Made by a program: the position numbers and the translations under genes. A model generated the notes under the pieces. The model searched no databases and was not told where the DNA came from. It was given only the letters and a program-made list of their open reading frames with translations. DNA of 64,000 nucleotides from Drechslerella dactyloides (lineage: Eukaryota > Ascomycota > Orbiliomycetes > Orbiliales > Orbiliaceae): assembly GCA_020064725.1 (NCBI GenBank), contig JAGTWJ010000017.1, positions 2,852,001 through 2,916,000 on the forward strand, in the 5' to 3' direction. Shown here piece after piece: positions 24,152 to 36,875 of the stretch (positions are counted from its first letter, which is position 1; every line of letters starts with the position of its first letter).

Positions 24152-25208
24152 GGCTAGGGGTGTGGGCTTTCCAACGAGAAACCTTGTAATTCGCCTTTAA
24201 TTTAATTTACTTGGAGTCTAAGCGCAGTGTATGGTTGTTAAATTCCAAAGATAGGGCCCTACGTGTGTCCAGCTTGTGGTTTACGAGACAAATAGGACTG
24301 CTAGAGGATAAGAGTCGGCATACTTATAGAAAGTTCCATAAGCTGTACGCTTCTTTGCTGCTTCAAATCTTCTTCCGGTATGTATAATGTCGATTCGAAA
24401 CGTCTGGTGATTACCCCCCTCGTCTGTGTTCATGTATGCGAGCTTGTGAGACAAGTTATTCTAACTTTCCTGTTGAAGTTCCTGTTAAACCGTAAGCCAA
24501 ATGTCCTTCAAGCGATTGCCTCGACATCCGTGTGCATCAGCGAGCTTGATATTAGAAAGACCCTCTATTTATATGTTAAATTAGGTATCATGTTCATCTA
24601 GGATCCTGGTTGTAGCTGGAGTGGACACCAGTAACCGGCTCCAGCGAACACGGCACTTGAGAAAGAAGCGGAGAAAGCAAACTACCGGGCTCAGGACGAG
24701 AGATTGCGGTTCTCTCCATCCTATATCTACATTACTGATCACATACTAGTATCGGCCGTGCCGTTAACTCCACTTGATATACGTGACATCACAGGACACA
24801 AGTGGGGCAATTATGTCGTTTCAGTACTAGTTACGTCGTTAATACTGATACAGCGCGCACAACGCTGGTAGTGTTTGAAACAATTGATTCGATATTATAT
24901 TGATGCATAAGCAGAAAACATTAAAATTGGCTGTGCAGGAGAATGATATACAAAGACCCATACGTGCATATGCGTTTCATCAAAAAGGACTCACGCTTCA
25001 AACTATGACGCAGGGTTGAAGAAAGCAGCCGGTGTCCAAGGATACATGTACGTACGCAAAGGTATCAAGAAAGTCGACCAATGAAAAACAAGACGGGATA
25101 TCATCTTGAATGATGCCGTTATACCGGGCCAAGATTAATACATATAAAGAAAGGCAAGGCAAAACTTTTTCGCCAACTAGCTTTTGTAAGAAAATCTTAC
25201 GCTGATGC
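24152..25208. other. Intergenic, no gene seen
   Basis: This is the 3' flank of the tyrosinase gene. Small ORFs here show no domain. Confidence 0.5.
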
Positions 25209-28105
25209 TTATTCCGGATCGCCATAGCAGAGGCCACCGGGCTTCTTGTTCGTGACGTCGTAGTATGTCGTCCAGTCGGTTATATCTCCACTGTTGCTAT
25301 CCGAGGTTGGTAGTGTGACTTCAGCCGCGGAGACGGAGACTTTTAAGGACTGGATGTCCGACGCGTCTAGAGAACCACCACTCGGCTGAGAAGTATCAGT
25401 AAATTGCTACGAGGATATCTTGGATTGATAGGGAGACAAGATTGCTAACTCACCAGTTGGATTCGCCATTGTATCTTGTTCCTCAAATACGGTATGACGC
25501 TCTCAGGAGTCTACAGAGACCTAGGTTAGTACGGCGCAGATACTGGATCCATTTTTATTGGAGCAAGACTGACCAAATCTTGAATGTGACCGTTCTTCGC
25601 GCATTGGATCAAAATATCGGTCAAAGGGACGGAACCAGTGACAACCGACTCGGGCGGGCAACCCATACAGGTTCCATTTTTCGAGAAAAGGTAATAGCTG
25701 CCCGCAAAGTTGGGGTCATCCGTCCATTCCACACCCTCGGTTGGTTCGCCGACGTAAAAGTTGATCAGATAAGGACCACCAGCAACGTATTTATTCAAGC
25801 GAACATTGGTGGTCCATTCGTGGTATTTTCCATCTTTGACAAGTTGAGGGGTATTTGCCCGTCCCTCCAGCGAGCGTTTTTCTAAAAAAGATTGCCTCTT
25901 AGCGCCTCAGGGCTACATAAAATCAAGGAATCACGCTTACCATTTGTCCGGAGTTGGTTCTGTGGGGCGTTGGCTCCGTACAGATTCTCGATTCGAACTC
26001 GTAGTCGCGATCTTAATCGGTAGGCTGGAACTGTTCCCGCGTCCGCAAGTTCTGGGTAGGTATAGAAGAAAGACCGAGTATCTTTGGCCTTGTTAGATGT
26101 CCAGTAAGAATCTTGAGACTGATGAAACGGGACTAGATTGCTGTTGGCATCTTCCACAAATCCCGGCGAGGTTGTCCGGGTCGCGAAACTCGCAGTTTGT
26201 CCAACTGTATAACTGTTTGGATTCTACGCACAATCCATGTCAGCTGCACGTATCTAAGTTTCCACAGAAATCATAGAGAAGCTTTTCTGCTTCGATGAAC
26301 CGAACTTTTGGACTTACAAGTGTCTGCCACATGGCAGTCAAGCGATCGCTAGTTATGCGGTTTAGCAGAAGTCCATTAGATAACTTGGTTCTTGGGTACC
26401 TACACGTTCTATGCGAAAATTAGTAAGCTGGACATGGTTATAATAGACACTTTCGACATGAACTTACGCAGTGGTGAAGCATAAAAACCGGATCATGAGC
26501 GCTGGTATCCACAACAGCCATATCTACAAAAAATCAGAAGCTCGTTCGATGTGTACGGAATGTGCTTCTACTTACGACCAGCACCGCCAACAACACCCTA
26601 TATTTTCTTGGTCAATTGAGAATCCAACGTGGCATTAGAAGGGAGCAGTTTCATACGTGAATCAAATCGTGAACAGACTCAATAGAGTCTTGGTTCCCCG
26701 AGCCTCCGTTGTTCCAAGCCTTATTTGAGAATATTCTGTACTCGTGTTGAAAATTCAGAAGATTATAAACACGATTACGTATGCTAGATACGGATCAGCC
26801 AAACATCCTGACGGGCACAATATAAAATCTCAGGAGACTTACGAGGCTTGATTTGCTCCGAGTTGTTGGTTGACTACATTTGGCTGAGTGTTACCGTTGC
26901 CATCAGGCTGCCGCAAGGTCCGAGTCCAGCTATTGAACTAAAGTCCGCATTAGCCGCATTCTGAGGCAACTATGGAGAGCCGAACTTACCGGTGGATAAG
27001 GGAAAATGGAGGAACTAAACGGATGGAACGAGTAGGTAAACAGAGGATTGTTAATCCGCACAAATCCTTGTGGTTTTTCTACGGTGACCTGTGGTTGTGA
27101 TCCGATTATATCAGGAACCTGCGCATTGCTGGCCCAGTCCCAGTAACTATTCCATGTCAGATAGTTGCTAGAATAGATATGAAAGAGGTTCGTAGCAGAC
27201 TCACGGCAGTCTGAATCTATTGGCCGCGGCTTGATATCTGGAGCGCGTGTTTCCGGCGGGGTATTGGTTGGCTAGATTTCGCATGATATTCCCCAAGATT
27301 TGCTATCAGATAAGCGTTAGCGGGATCCAGCATCGGTATGTATGTAACAGCGGGATTCATAGGTCGTACTTCGTATGCGGCGAGGTAGGGTCTATGCCAG
27401 GTCGGAAACAGAATTGACGCCTATTGATATATTATTAGCGAATCTCCACACGCGCAAGAATTCAACAATGTTAATCAGCATACATGAGTGCAGTATCCAG
27501 ATCCGGTATTCGGGCCGTCTTCACCACTGTGGTAAGGTTAGCTCAGCTTGGTTATAATTTTATCGAATCGATTTGTCCATACTCCCATGATGTGTATGGA
27601 GCACCATGTATGCCTGCAATACCAGTTAGCACCCAGAGCAATTGCACCTAGTGGAGCTAGAGGGTATTTCATCGTTACCTGCTATCTGGAAGAATGATTC
27701 CCGAGTATTCTGATCCATGTTTTGCATATTCTCCAGTCCACACAGAAAGAGATTGAGGAGATCAGCGTCGGCCGCGAAGGTAAGGAAGTTCTGTCTTTGC
27801 TGGACTCCGTTCCAATTGATACCGGTAACGATGAACTTGCTAGGGCCTTGTCGCTTCCCGATGTGCTTGCCGTCTTCGATATTCGGGTCCGCCACATTGC
27901 TGTCCGCTAGCAAAACATTGGGGCTGGTTTCCGACTCGTATAGAAGCTCTCTCAAACCATCATCGTGGAGGACAGCCGCTGACAGAAAGAGCTTCGCAAA
28001 TCCTACTATTATGATTAATGTACTAAGGGAGACGCAAACGGCTGAAAACCAGCGTCTAGGAGAGAGCCGGAAGTCCGGTTCCCGAACGGCAATCTTAACG
28101 GTCAT
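25209..28105 (-). CDS. Tyrosinase (type-3 copper polyphenol oxidase), 16 exons
   Basis: The exons are 28105-27679, 27613-27583, 27526-27484, 27420-27370, 27302-27205, 27146-26990, 26937-26843, 26783-26657, 26597-26576, 26523-26468, 26408-26404, 26348-26318, 26223-25941, 25881-25574, 25510-25454 and 25385-25209. They sum to 655 residues. The enzyme oxidises monophenols and diphenols to quinones, the entry to melanin-type pigments. Copper-A ligands lie in GIHGAPY (His145), YCTH (His167) and FPTWHRPYL (His176). The Cys two residues before His167 fits the thioether Cys of fungal tyrosinases. Copper-B ligands lie in SVHDLIH (339, 343) and HDPVFMLHHCNVDR (about 360-373). YWDWAS is also conserved. 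The N terminus has a single hydrophobic segment (about 24-45) preceded by RRW, suggesting a signal anchor. A GKRQG site follows near residue 84. A C-terminal domain is present. Confidence 0.93.
26404..26408 (-). other. 5-nt microexon of the tyrosinase gene
   Basis: The bases AACGT lie between an acceptor (TTCGCATAG) and a donor (GTAGGTAC). They are needed to complete the copper-B motif HHC-NV-DR: exon 10 ends with TGC and exon 12 starts C-GAT-CGC. Without these five bases the downstream frame is lost. Confidence 0.8.
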
Positions 28106-31048
28106 ATCGGTGCGTGTCCCTGGCGGACACCGTGAAACGAGAGGCGGCTTATATAAATCGAAACGAAACGGAAAAGCCGAAGCAAGCAGACGATACCAAC
28201 GAGTGGAGGTAGGGAAGCGATTGGATCCGGACGCCAGAATCGGATGTCATCGGCCAGCCGGAGGGGTTTATAAAGAGGCGACCAAAGTGCTCCCAGGGGG
28301 GGCGGACCGGGTGCGCGGAGAGAAAGCGTTGAAGCACTCTCCGACTAGCGTCGCTGCGGAACAACGGTTGACCACAGCACGCTCGAATGTGGTGTTGCTG
28401 TGTACCACAAAGCCGGGACAGGTGAGCGCCTTCCGACTCGGCTTTCTACTTCGCACCTCGCCGCAGAGCTGGGTAATTATAACCACTGTGGTGAAAATGT
28501 AATGCAATGTTAATATGTACGCTTCAGCACAGCCAACTTGGCGGATCTGGGCAAGAAGCAGCAGGGCTGAAATCAAGATGAGAGAGCGTCATAAACTGGC
28601 GTGATACAGCATGGGAAGTGGGGAGATCTCACATTGGTATTATATCTACAGGCAGCTACCTTTTGTCAACATCCATCAGAGCTGGCGGTTGCAATGTCGG
28701 AAGGAAGATCGGGCAGACGACTGGCCGGCCGCCAGCTGGGGCAATTTAACGGACATGGGGCAAGTGGAAGCCTTGTATGCATGCGATAACGTTACATACA
28801 TGCACCAGGCGTGACTTCATCGATGCGATTAATGGGCCTGTCCCACCACGTTTCTTGGAATCGTCTTCTAACGTTTCGAGACCTCGGAACTTGCTTGGGG
28901 TGACAACCGTGTGCTTTGGGTTCAAGTATGCTCGCATAATTCCTCCTTGCTCGATGTGCAAGTTTTACCGCTAGTCAGTCCGGGTTCTTGAACGCGGCGC
29001 GGCCGTTAACGTGCGATCGATATGCGATCTAAATTTACGTTTAGAACAGGGACAGCATTCCAGGGGTTTTTCTTTGTAGGTCTGTTGGAGCAACTCGGCA
29101 GTCCTTGCGTCTATCCCTATCTAAGGAATGCGCCAAATCCAACTGACGGGGCCCAGCCGCTAACCCCGGGAAAACATGACCCGCAGAATATGTACGTGCA
29201 TATATGTTCATGTAAGTACCCCGTTCGCGGGGACCCTCGAGCTCTCTAATAAATGCCAGCAAAACCCTCGGTTACTCAAGGCAGAATCGATGCACATACT
29301 CACATATGATCAGAGAACTCTTTCCTGCCGGATACCTACATGGCTGACGTTGCATCGCGACAACTTGGCGGTGCCCTGGAATATTATTCAGTCTCTGGAA
29401 TGTAAATCATGTGTCCGCGTTGCATGTTGCACCAACAGGAAACCATCCGGCTCATACAGTCTCGGCACAGGTAAAAGGCTCAACCTTGCGGCGCACCAAA
29501 ACTTCAGTTTCGAGATTCCAGAAGCCGTTCGTAGTCGTAAGTTGGAGTTAACTCGGAAGCCGGCACGGCAGTTTTTGCCCACAGGAGATATAACCTTACT
29601 TCGCGAAATCTAATATTACATCCCTTGCTTTGATCTTTCTCGAGTGGCTCCAAATTTCTTGACCATATTGATACTATATTATCAAGCTCAGAAGACTCAG
29701 AGACACTTAACTACGCAATACACAATACAACTCCGCTCCCTTTTCTAGTACGACGCAGTAGCCTACTGCTCGCGTGACACAAAACTCTCAGTATATTGGC
29801 ATCTCGAGAGAGTTCAGAATTCCGCGGTGATCGGAATTTTGTATATGTCTCTATGAATTCAACAAAGTGCCAAGCTTGCAAGGGCCCCTTGCGTCCCAGA
29901 TCCACCAACTCACCATGCACATCATGCGCGCATACTTGTGGTCGAGTACCGTATACCCTCTGCGGACAATCAGCTAGGAACAAGTACCCTCGCGAGCTGA
30001 GCGCCGATACAACAGGCACCCGCCACTTTACCGTTATAGTGTTGGTGAGATTAATCAAATTCCTTGTCTAGAAATCTCAAAATTTACAAGCCTCGAAATA
30101 GCATCAAACTACCGTTTTGGGACGAGGAAAAATAACACACGCAACACACAGGTCGCGAACTTGGAGGCGCAAACAATGTCATTCCATGCCACAGCCTTCG
30201 CCGGCACCTGTTTATAGATTGAAGACTGAGGAACACAGATTCTAACGGATCACGCATGCAATATTTTGGGTTTGCGAGAACAGGCCTGTCTCACATCCTC
30301 TACTCTACGAACATCGTGGAACGGAACTACACAGTTTGCGAGCGAGCAAGCGGCTGAAACATTACAATATAGGAAGCGTGTTGGACCAACTACCTTAGCC
30401 GTCAGCAGCACAAGAGAAATTTGCATAAACCGCGGCCAAGATCTCCATTTCTCGCTGGAACTCTTTGTTAAGCGGAAGAGTAGACGACTTGTCACCACTT
30501 CCGTTGACATTCGCTAAAATAACTTTTGAATGCAGGAATCGCGTGTTCAAGTTATCGATAGGGCACGCTCTAATCACTGTAACGATGCCTCCTTATCTCC
30601 TATCTTTGATTCGACTAAGGTGGAGCACTTTAAAGTAGGCTGGTCTTTATAGTTTGCAGTAGCTGTAGCTCTTGACTCCGTCTATGGAGATAGACACATC
30701 ATGATGCCCTGCACTTGTACCCGATATGCTATTGCTGAGGCATAGTAGTCCATACATCTGATACCTGCGTATAGTTGTAGGTTCTTTAAATTTGTCCGTC
30801 GCCTCGGAGATCTCAGCGTAGCATCTAGAAAACCCAAAGGCTTGTAGAAAATTCTTGTGTCCATTTGACTTCAGCGACAACGGTGCTGTAATATCAGGCC
30901 GACGCCCAAGTCGCCATCGCGATGTCACTTCATAAGCCTACCCGCACCTTTTACAATCGCAAAAGCTTACACCATCTACAGCCATACTCTTACCAAGCTC
31001 ATGACATCAAATCCCGAATGAATCATTTACTCCCTCGAACTACTCAGA
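28106..31048. other. 2.9-kb intergenic region
   Basis: This region includes the tyrosinase promoter on its left side. ORFs such as 29176-29613 and 30250-30510 lack any domain or convincing splice structure. I called no gene. Confidence 0.45.
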
Positions 31049-32425
31049 ATGCTCAAAATCAAACGCTGGCCGTGCAATGAGGTTCACAAGGACCCAAACC
31101 TCAAATGCGAGATCTGTGAGGTGATTCCCTACGGCGTCGTCATTAAGCCATCTGACTGGCCACCAGAAGCCAGGGAAATTTTACGTGCCGCTAACCTCAA
31201 AGATCGTGAGCAGCGTGCTCAAAAACCGCTGCCCGTAACCCCCAACTCTAGCATTTCGATCTCAAAAACTCTCGAAGACTCCCTGGCGCCAGAAGCTACC
31301 GCCGCAATCGAGGAGAACAAAGAGAATATCAGCGTCCAAGTGAGTCAGCAAGGGCCAAAGCTCGACGCTGGTGAATCAAGCAGTGCGGTCGTTCCTCATA
31401 CGCCTGAAAAGAAACAGATTTATTCTCCGACTCCTTCATTGACTTCTATTCCCTCGCCATCTTCTGTGTCTATCATGACCGCTACTGCCATGTCCATCAA
31501 GAAGGTCGAGCTGGATGATATCGAAGTACTTCACTACATTCCTACCCACCCAGATAAAGAGAGGGAGCAGAACAATACCAAGCTTAAAAACGATAAAGGA
31601 AAAGGAAAGGCACAGCCAGACTATCAAAAGAAGGAATCACATCAAGACCACCATGAGGGCAAAGGGCGCCATCGTGGTCAAAAAGTGAATGAACGCCCGG
31701 AACAATTGAAATCGCAGGACGGACAAATGCGGAAGAGCCAAGGTCATACAGCACGTGCACAAATTCAAAGCCTCCAGCACGAAAAAGCCCGCATCGACAA
31801 AGAGAATAGGGCAAATTCCGAGACTTATGCCGCATACAAAAGATCCGTCTCCATGCCTGAACCTCACCGCGAATCAAAACCCAGACCAATGTTGCAAATC
31901 CCACCAACAGACAGGAGAGCAGGCAAAACTCTCCCGACCCCGACTTCTCCTAGCAGAGCCTCAAGACACCAAACGCCAACGAAAAAACCCGGTTTCTTCG
32001 CCACCAATCAGTACTACCAATCCGGCAGGCCATCAGCTTCAACATCTGCTCTCGCAACCAGCCGACAGGAAAGCGCCGCTAACAAACCGGCCAACCTCCC
32101 CGAGCCTGCAACCGCCCACCGACAGGCCAGCTACGGGGACTACCTCACAGTTCCGCGCCGTCCGCAGCACGATCTCCGACGCGCACGCTCCCCAAGTCCC
32201 GCAGGCTCAAGGCCAAGAACATCTCTCGGTCCCCACCCAGGTGTCTCCGCTCCAGGCCCCTCCAGACCGATAACCGCTCTTGGTCAACGCCCCGATATGC
32301 CTCTTGGTACCCGGCCGGAGACTTCAATGGCTTCTATTTCTACCCACAGTTCCAGTAACCCCACCAGCGATCAAGACGGTGATAGGAGGATTGGCAAGTT
32401 GAAACGATTCTTCCGAAAGTTCTGA
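31049..32425 (+). CDS. Hypothetical, mostly disordered protein with a basic C terminus
   Basis: This is one exon of 458 residues from the ATG at 31049. The N-terminal 55 residues look folded and carry a Cys cluster (PCNEVHKDPNLKCEICEV) that might bind a metal. The rest is rich in Ser, Pro, Gln, Lys and Arg, with no hydrophobic segments. The last ten residues (GKLKRFFRKF) are strongly basic and amphipathic, which could favour membrane or nucleic-acid contact. I do not recognise a family. The length and codon pattern make a real gene likely. Confidence 0.65.
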   Translation: MLKIKRWPCNEVHKDPNLKCEICEVIPYGVVIKPSDWPPEAREILRAANLKDREQRAQKPLPVTPNSSISISKTLEDSLAPEATAAIEENKENISVQVSQQGPKLDAGESSSAVVPHTPEKKQIYSPTPSLTSIPSPSSVSIMTATAMSIKKVELDDIEVLHYIPTHPDKEREQNNTKLKNDKGKGKAQPDYQKKESHQDHHEGKGRHRGQKVNERPEQLKSQDGQMRKSQGHTARAQIQSLQHEKARIDKENRANSETYAAYKRSVSMPEPHRESKPRPMLQIPPTDRRAGKTLPTPTSPSRASRHQTPTKKPGFFATNQYYQSGRPSASTSALATSRQESAANKPANLPEPATAHRQASYGDYLTVPRRPQHDLRRARSPSPAGSRPRTSLGPHPGVSAPGPSRPITALGQRPDMPLGTRPETSMASISTHSSSNPTSDQDGDRRIGKLKRFFRKF

Positions 32426-33631
32426 GGATATTTGCATGCTCGCTATCAACTGACCGATTGATCAAGCGTCTACGCGTACCATTGGCCCTTCTCGATTTCA
32501 TGCATGTGTTCACATGGCGCGATTCCATTACCGTCATGTACTCGGTCTAGACCAAGCTCAGGCGTAACTCTATTGCTATGTCCATTACTTTCTGTTCTCG
32601 AATCCCTCTCTCTCCAAGTGAAGTTTTACTCATTCGCACGCCCATCCTTCCCCGATTTTAAGCTGATTCCAATGCATTTATGAATATTTCCTTTCGCCAA
32701 GTTTTTCTTTCGTACTTTGCTAGGAAGCCGGAGTAACAAACTGGTCATTAACATCCCACGTCCACAGTGTTTCTTTGCGTTATTGTTCTCGTAGACTGCC
32801 CCTGTCGCTTCACGCAACGAAAAATATGCCTCTAGATCTGGCTGCCAAGCAGCATTTTCCCACACTGGTTATGATAGTCGCTAACGTTACAGTTGCAGGC
32901 AGCCACCACCGCCAGCACTCTGTCGCCTCCGAGATCCCCTTGCATCAGCCACACCGCGCATTCTGATTTAAGCCGAAATCATTATGAATCATTGCGGCGG
33001 AATGCAATGCAAGAACTCGAGCCTACATTGACGCCAGCAGAGGCTCAGATTTATTTTCATTGACAGAGATCTCACTCCCAGATGGCCAGGATTGAGGATC
33101 CTAAATGACCCTTGGTCGACTCTCCATATTAAACTACTGCTGCACCCTGCTGATCCGATTGCCTAGCTTCGATGACAAATCCGTCAAGCTTCCACAACAG
33201 GCCTCGGCTACCCGGCTAAGGTTTCCAGTAGCCAAGATAGAAGATCACCGCTAAAGAGGCTGGGAGGTCGGTTCACGGTTCCACCAAGTCCCCAAGCTTT
33301 CGGCAGTAGGAAGCCCACAGGAACCTTGGGACGTCATACAAGGATGGAAATCATTCCCTAGCCGACTTGTAGCTTCGAGCGTTTGCCGTGATATGATACC
33401 AGGATACGTCGGCTGTGGAGTAGGATCGAGTGAATTGGCCATGGTTATTTTCTCTGGAATCCGTCCATCTGCACATGATGCAGCTGCGTAGTATAAAAGC
33501 AACCACCATATCTGCTCTCTGCGCCCTCGGCCGCCCAACTACAACATCGACAACACAGTTCCCAATCCGTATCATTTTCATCAATTGACACTCGATAGAA
33601 CCTTTAGCGTCAATATCGTCCACCAGCCACC
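32426..33631. other. Intergenic, no gene seen
   Basis: This 1.2-kb spacer lies upstream of the GST-like gene and probably holds its promoter. A TATA-like GTATAAAAG is at 33490-33498, about 135 bp before the start codon. Confidence 0.45.
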
Positions 33632-34540
33632 ATGTCGACGAAATACACACTCTTCGATATCCCTACAAAAAGCAATCCCCCGATGTCATGGTACGCCGCC
33701 CAACACCGAAGCTGCTATCTCGGAAGCATTCGTTAACCGCTGCTTTCAGGTCTCCGAACGTTTGGAAAGCCCGAGGCGTTCTCAACTACAAGAACGTTCC
33801 GTACGAGACTGAATGGATTGAATACCCCGACATCCGGGTCCGGCTCGCAGCAATGGGGTAAGCATAACTTTTGCATTCCCTATGACACCGCATTCCAATC
33901 GCCGCATTGACGTCACTAACATATCTCCGCCACAATGTCGTCATGCAGACTCCCCTCCAAGGGTGGACTGATGCCGTATACCTTGCCTATGCTACGAGCC
34001 ACTATAACTCCCGCAGACGGCTCAGAACCTCAAATTAAATATCTTACCGACAGCGCGGACATTGCCAAATACATTAATGACCAGCATCCGGAACCGGCTG
34101 TGGATTTCGACCATGAAATCAACGAGGAAGCTTTGGAACTGTTAGTCAACACCCTGCGGGATCCCTACTGCGGTGTTGTCCTCTGTGAAATACCGAATGT
34201 CTTGTCGGAGCGGAGCGCAGCGTACGTCCATGAGACGAGGCCAATTTGGATGGGGATGCCAATTGCGGATTTCAAGAAGAAAAAGATTGAAGAAGGTGCC
34301 TGGGCGAACCTTGAGACCGGCATAGGGAAGCTACGGGAGCTTCTGCGAAGAAATGAAGGCCCTTTCTTGCTCGGCGAGAAGCCCTCGTTTGGAGACATAG
34401 CGATCATTGGGTACATGATCTGGGCGCGGGAGTCCGGGCCAGAAGCCTGGGCTAAGATCAAGGAAGTGGGCGGGAAGGAAGTGAAAGACTTGATGGAGGC
34501 GGCCGAAGAGAAGAAGATGACAACCCGGGCAACCTATTAG
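33632..34540 (+). CDS. Glutathione S-transferase-like protein
   Basis: Three exons (33632-33690, 33750-33857, 33949-34540) encode 252 residues. The N-terminal half has the thioredoxin-like GST fold pattern. It starts YTLFDIPTK, with SPNVWKARGVLNYKNVPYE in the active-site helix region, and has LTDSADIAKYIND as the conserved glutathione gamma-Glu contact (D-S pair). The C-terminal half is helical and carries PFLLGEKPSFGDIAIIGY, matching the GST C-domain N-capping region. It probably acts in cytosolic detoxification or small-molecule conjugation. The substrate is unknown. All three exons join in frame. Confidence 0.88.
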
Positions 34541-35308
34541 AAGACTGCATGATGGCTTCTATAGGGACGGATGTATCTGCATGCGTCTCGCTAGCATACA
34601 CACACATCTATCATATGCTGCAGCGCGGCCCTGCATGATTCTAGGTGCATTGGGTACACAAAGCTTAAAGGCCAGCTTTAGTTTACGCTTGATTAAACCT
34701 GCGCTATTCCAGCCTGGTTCCAATCGCTCAAAAGAGCCATGCATAATACAGCACAATCAATGTACTCTATTTGCTTTACGGCTAATTATAATTTAGCATT
34801 GGCAATACTCGGTGTTTCGCGGCGGCTGGCCCCGAGACCGGTACTAGTGTTTCCCAAAGAAGCGGTGTCAGTCGGACATAGTCGGACATAAACATACGGC
34901 CCCAACGCGGCATCCGCGACTTCGGACAGAAATTTTCTCGCGGACACTTGGCGATGATCTGATAAGCGGCAAGATAATCTCAGTCGACAGGCTTCCACAC
35001 GCCCGGCCATACGTCACCGTAAACTCCGGCGGGCTAGCTTCCAGTAACCTCGGGCGCTATACTCTAGTACTTGCCCGCACTTCACACGATCTCTCCGCTA
35101 TTCAATTCATCATCAGGATACAAACCCATCTTTCCTGCGACACTGACGATAAGACAGTGACTTGTTGACGTATATCACTTGAGTGTCGAGCGACAGGTTC
35201 TAACGTTCTGGAGGGTTCTGCAGGGTACCTGCAAGGTTCGGTAGGCGATATTGGAAAACCATTTCCGCACTTGCTCTAACTTTTCGGCGCCGCTATACTG
35301 TACAGGCA
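34541..35308. other. Intergenic, no gene seen
   Basis: This region holds the carrier gene promoter. A short direct repeat (GTCGGACATA twice) lies at 34871-34890. Confidence 0.45.
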
Positions 35309-36875
35309 ATGAGCGGCTTCACTGGCAACGGACCTGATATTCACAGCAGTCAACATTCCGCCACCTTCTCGACGGCACTGCTTGATTCCTTTCATCAGAA
35401 CCATCATCCGGAGGACGGATACCATTTCCATTCAGACAATGAGCTGGTCGGCGTCGACCAGAGCATCCTATCCGATATGCCTGGCCGAAGATCGGGGACC
35501 GTTGACGTCTCTCCCAAGCAGAGAATGCTCGCGGCTTGCAGCGGCAGTCTTTTGACATCTCTAATAGGTATGCAAAACCTCTCTCTACTATTTTTATATA
35601 GTTCATGTAGGATGATGAAGCTGGAGCTTGGTATTCCTCGTTCATATCAGTTTTGACTGACGAAATTTTGCCACTATAGTCACTCCGTTAGACGTCGTGC
35701 GAGTCCGGCTACAAGCGCAGTCCCACGTACCCCCAACACCCAGCCCAACAAATCTCGTCCGTACATACCGTCCCTTCACCCTTCCCGCTGCCGCACATAT
35801 ATCCCGACCGATATCAGCCGATCTAGGCGTCACTTCCTGCTGTCGCGAGGTTTTCTGGGTCTCATCTACGAACGAGCTATGTCTCGCATATCCCAGCGTT
35901 GGGTCGGCTGTAACCGGCTCTTCATCTATACTGAAATCCGCAGAAAATTGTGCGATAGAGTCGACAGCCAGCCATAGGTTCAGTGGGACATGGGAGGGCC
36001 TCGTTAAGATCGCACGACACGAAGGATTACCCAGCTTATACCGCGGACTTTCGCCGACACTGCTGATGTCTATACCCGCAAACGTGATTTATTTCACGGG
36101 ATATGAATCTCTACGGTATTCAAGCAAGTCGCCACTGTCCAAGCTATCAGATAACATGGCACCACTTATTGCTGGGAGTTTGGCGAGAACGATTGCAGCG
36201 GCGGTGATCGCGCCGTTGGAACTGTTCAAAACGAGACTACAGGCCGCCTCGCATCCAAAGGCCACAAGCAACGCTGAGACGGGTCAGATTTCGGCGTTTC
36301 GGCAGACAATTTACAGCGTCCGTAACATGGTCGCCCAGGATGGTTTTGCATCACTCTGGAGAGGATTAATGTTAACTCTTTGGAGAGACGTGCCGTTTTC
36401 GGGGATATACTGGTGGGGCTACGAGACCGTAAGGGGGTTTCTTGCAGAAGAGCGGTACGGACGAAAGCACCATCTCGGGCCGATCGAGAGACATCGCGTC
36501 GATGGCGAGGTCTTATCCCAGGAAGAAGATAAGGCGACTTTCACGGATTCATTCATCGCCGGTGCGACGAGCGGCGCCGTCGCAGCTTTCGTGACGACCC
36601 CGTTTGATGTCGGAAAGACACGGCGACAGGTTTGGAGAGCAGCGCATGACACTGCTGGAGAGGCCAGCACGACGGCAACGATGACGAGCGAAGGGAGCAT
36701 GCCGAAAGTTCTTAAGGAAATTTACCAGAGGGAAGGAACAGCCGGTCTGTTCAGAGGATGCATTCCGAGAATGCTCAAGGTCGCGCCAGCGTGTGCGATC
36801 ATGATATCGAGTTATGAGATTGGAAAGAAGGCGGCGATGAGGATGAATAGTGAGAAGAGGGAGAGAGGAGAGTAG
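35309..36875 (+). CDS. Mitochondrial carrier, MTM1 / SLC25A39-40 type
   Basis: Two exons (35309-35567, 35680-36875) encode 484 residues. The three carrier signatures are PLDVVRVRLQ, PLELFKTRLQ and PFDVGKTRRQ, one per repeat, with about six membrane helices. The pattern LYRGLSPTLLMSIPANVIYF with FSGIYWWGYE and CCREVFW is typical of the MTM1/SLC25A39-40 subfamily. That subfamily is linked to mitochondrial glutathione import and to manganese/iron handling. A disordered N terminus of about 70 residues and a long insertion after the first helix (about residues 97-175) make it longer than most carriers, as is usual for this subfamily. It should sit in the inner mitochondrial membrane. Confidence 0.9.

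Noticed and set aside
29176..29613. 145-codon plus-strand ORF in the 28-31 kb spacer
   Set aside because: It has no domain or splice continuation and an irregular codon pattern, so it was treated as chance.
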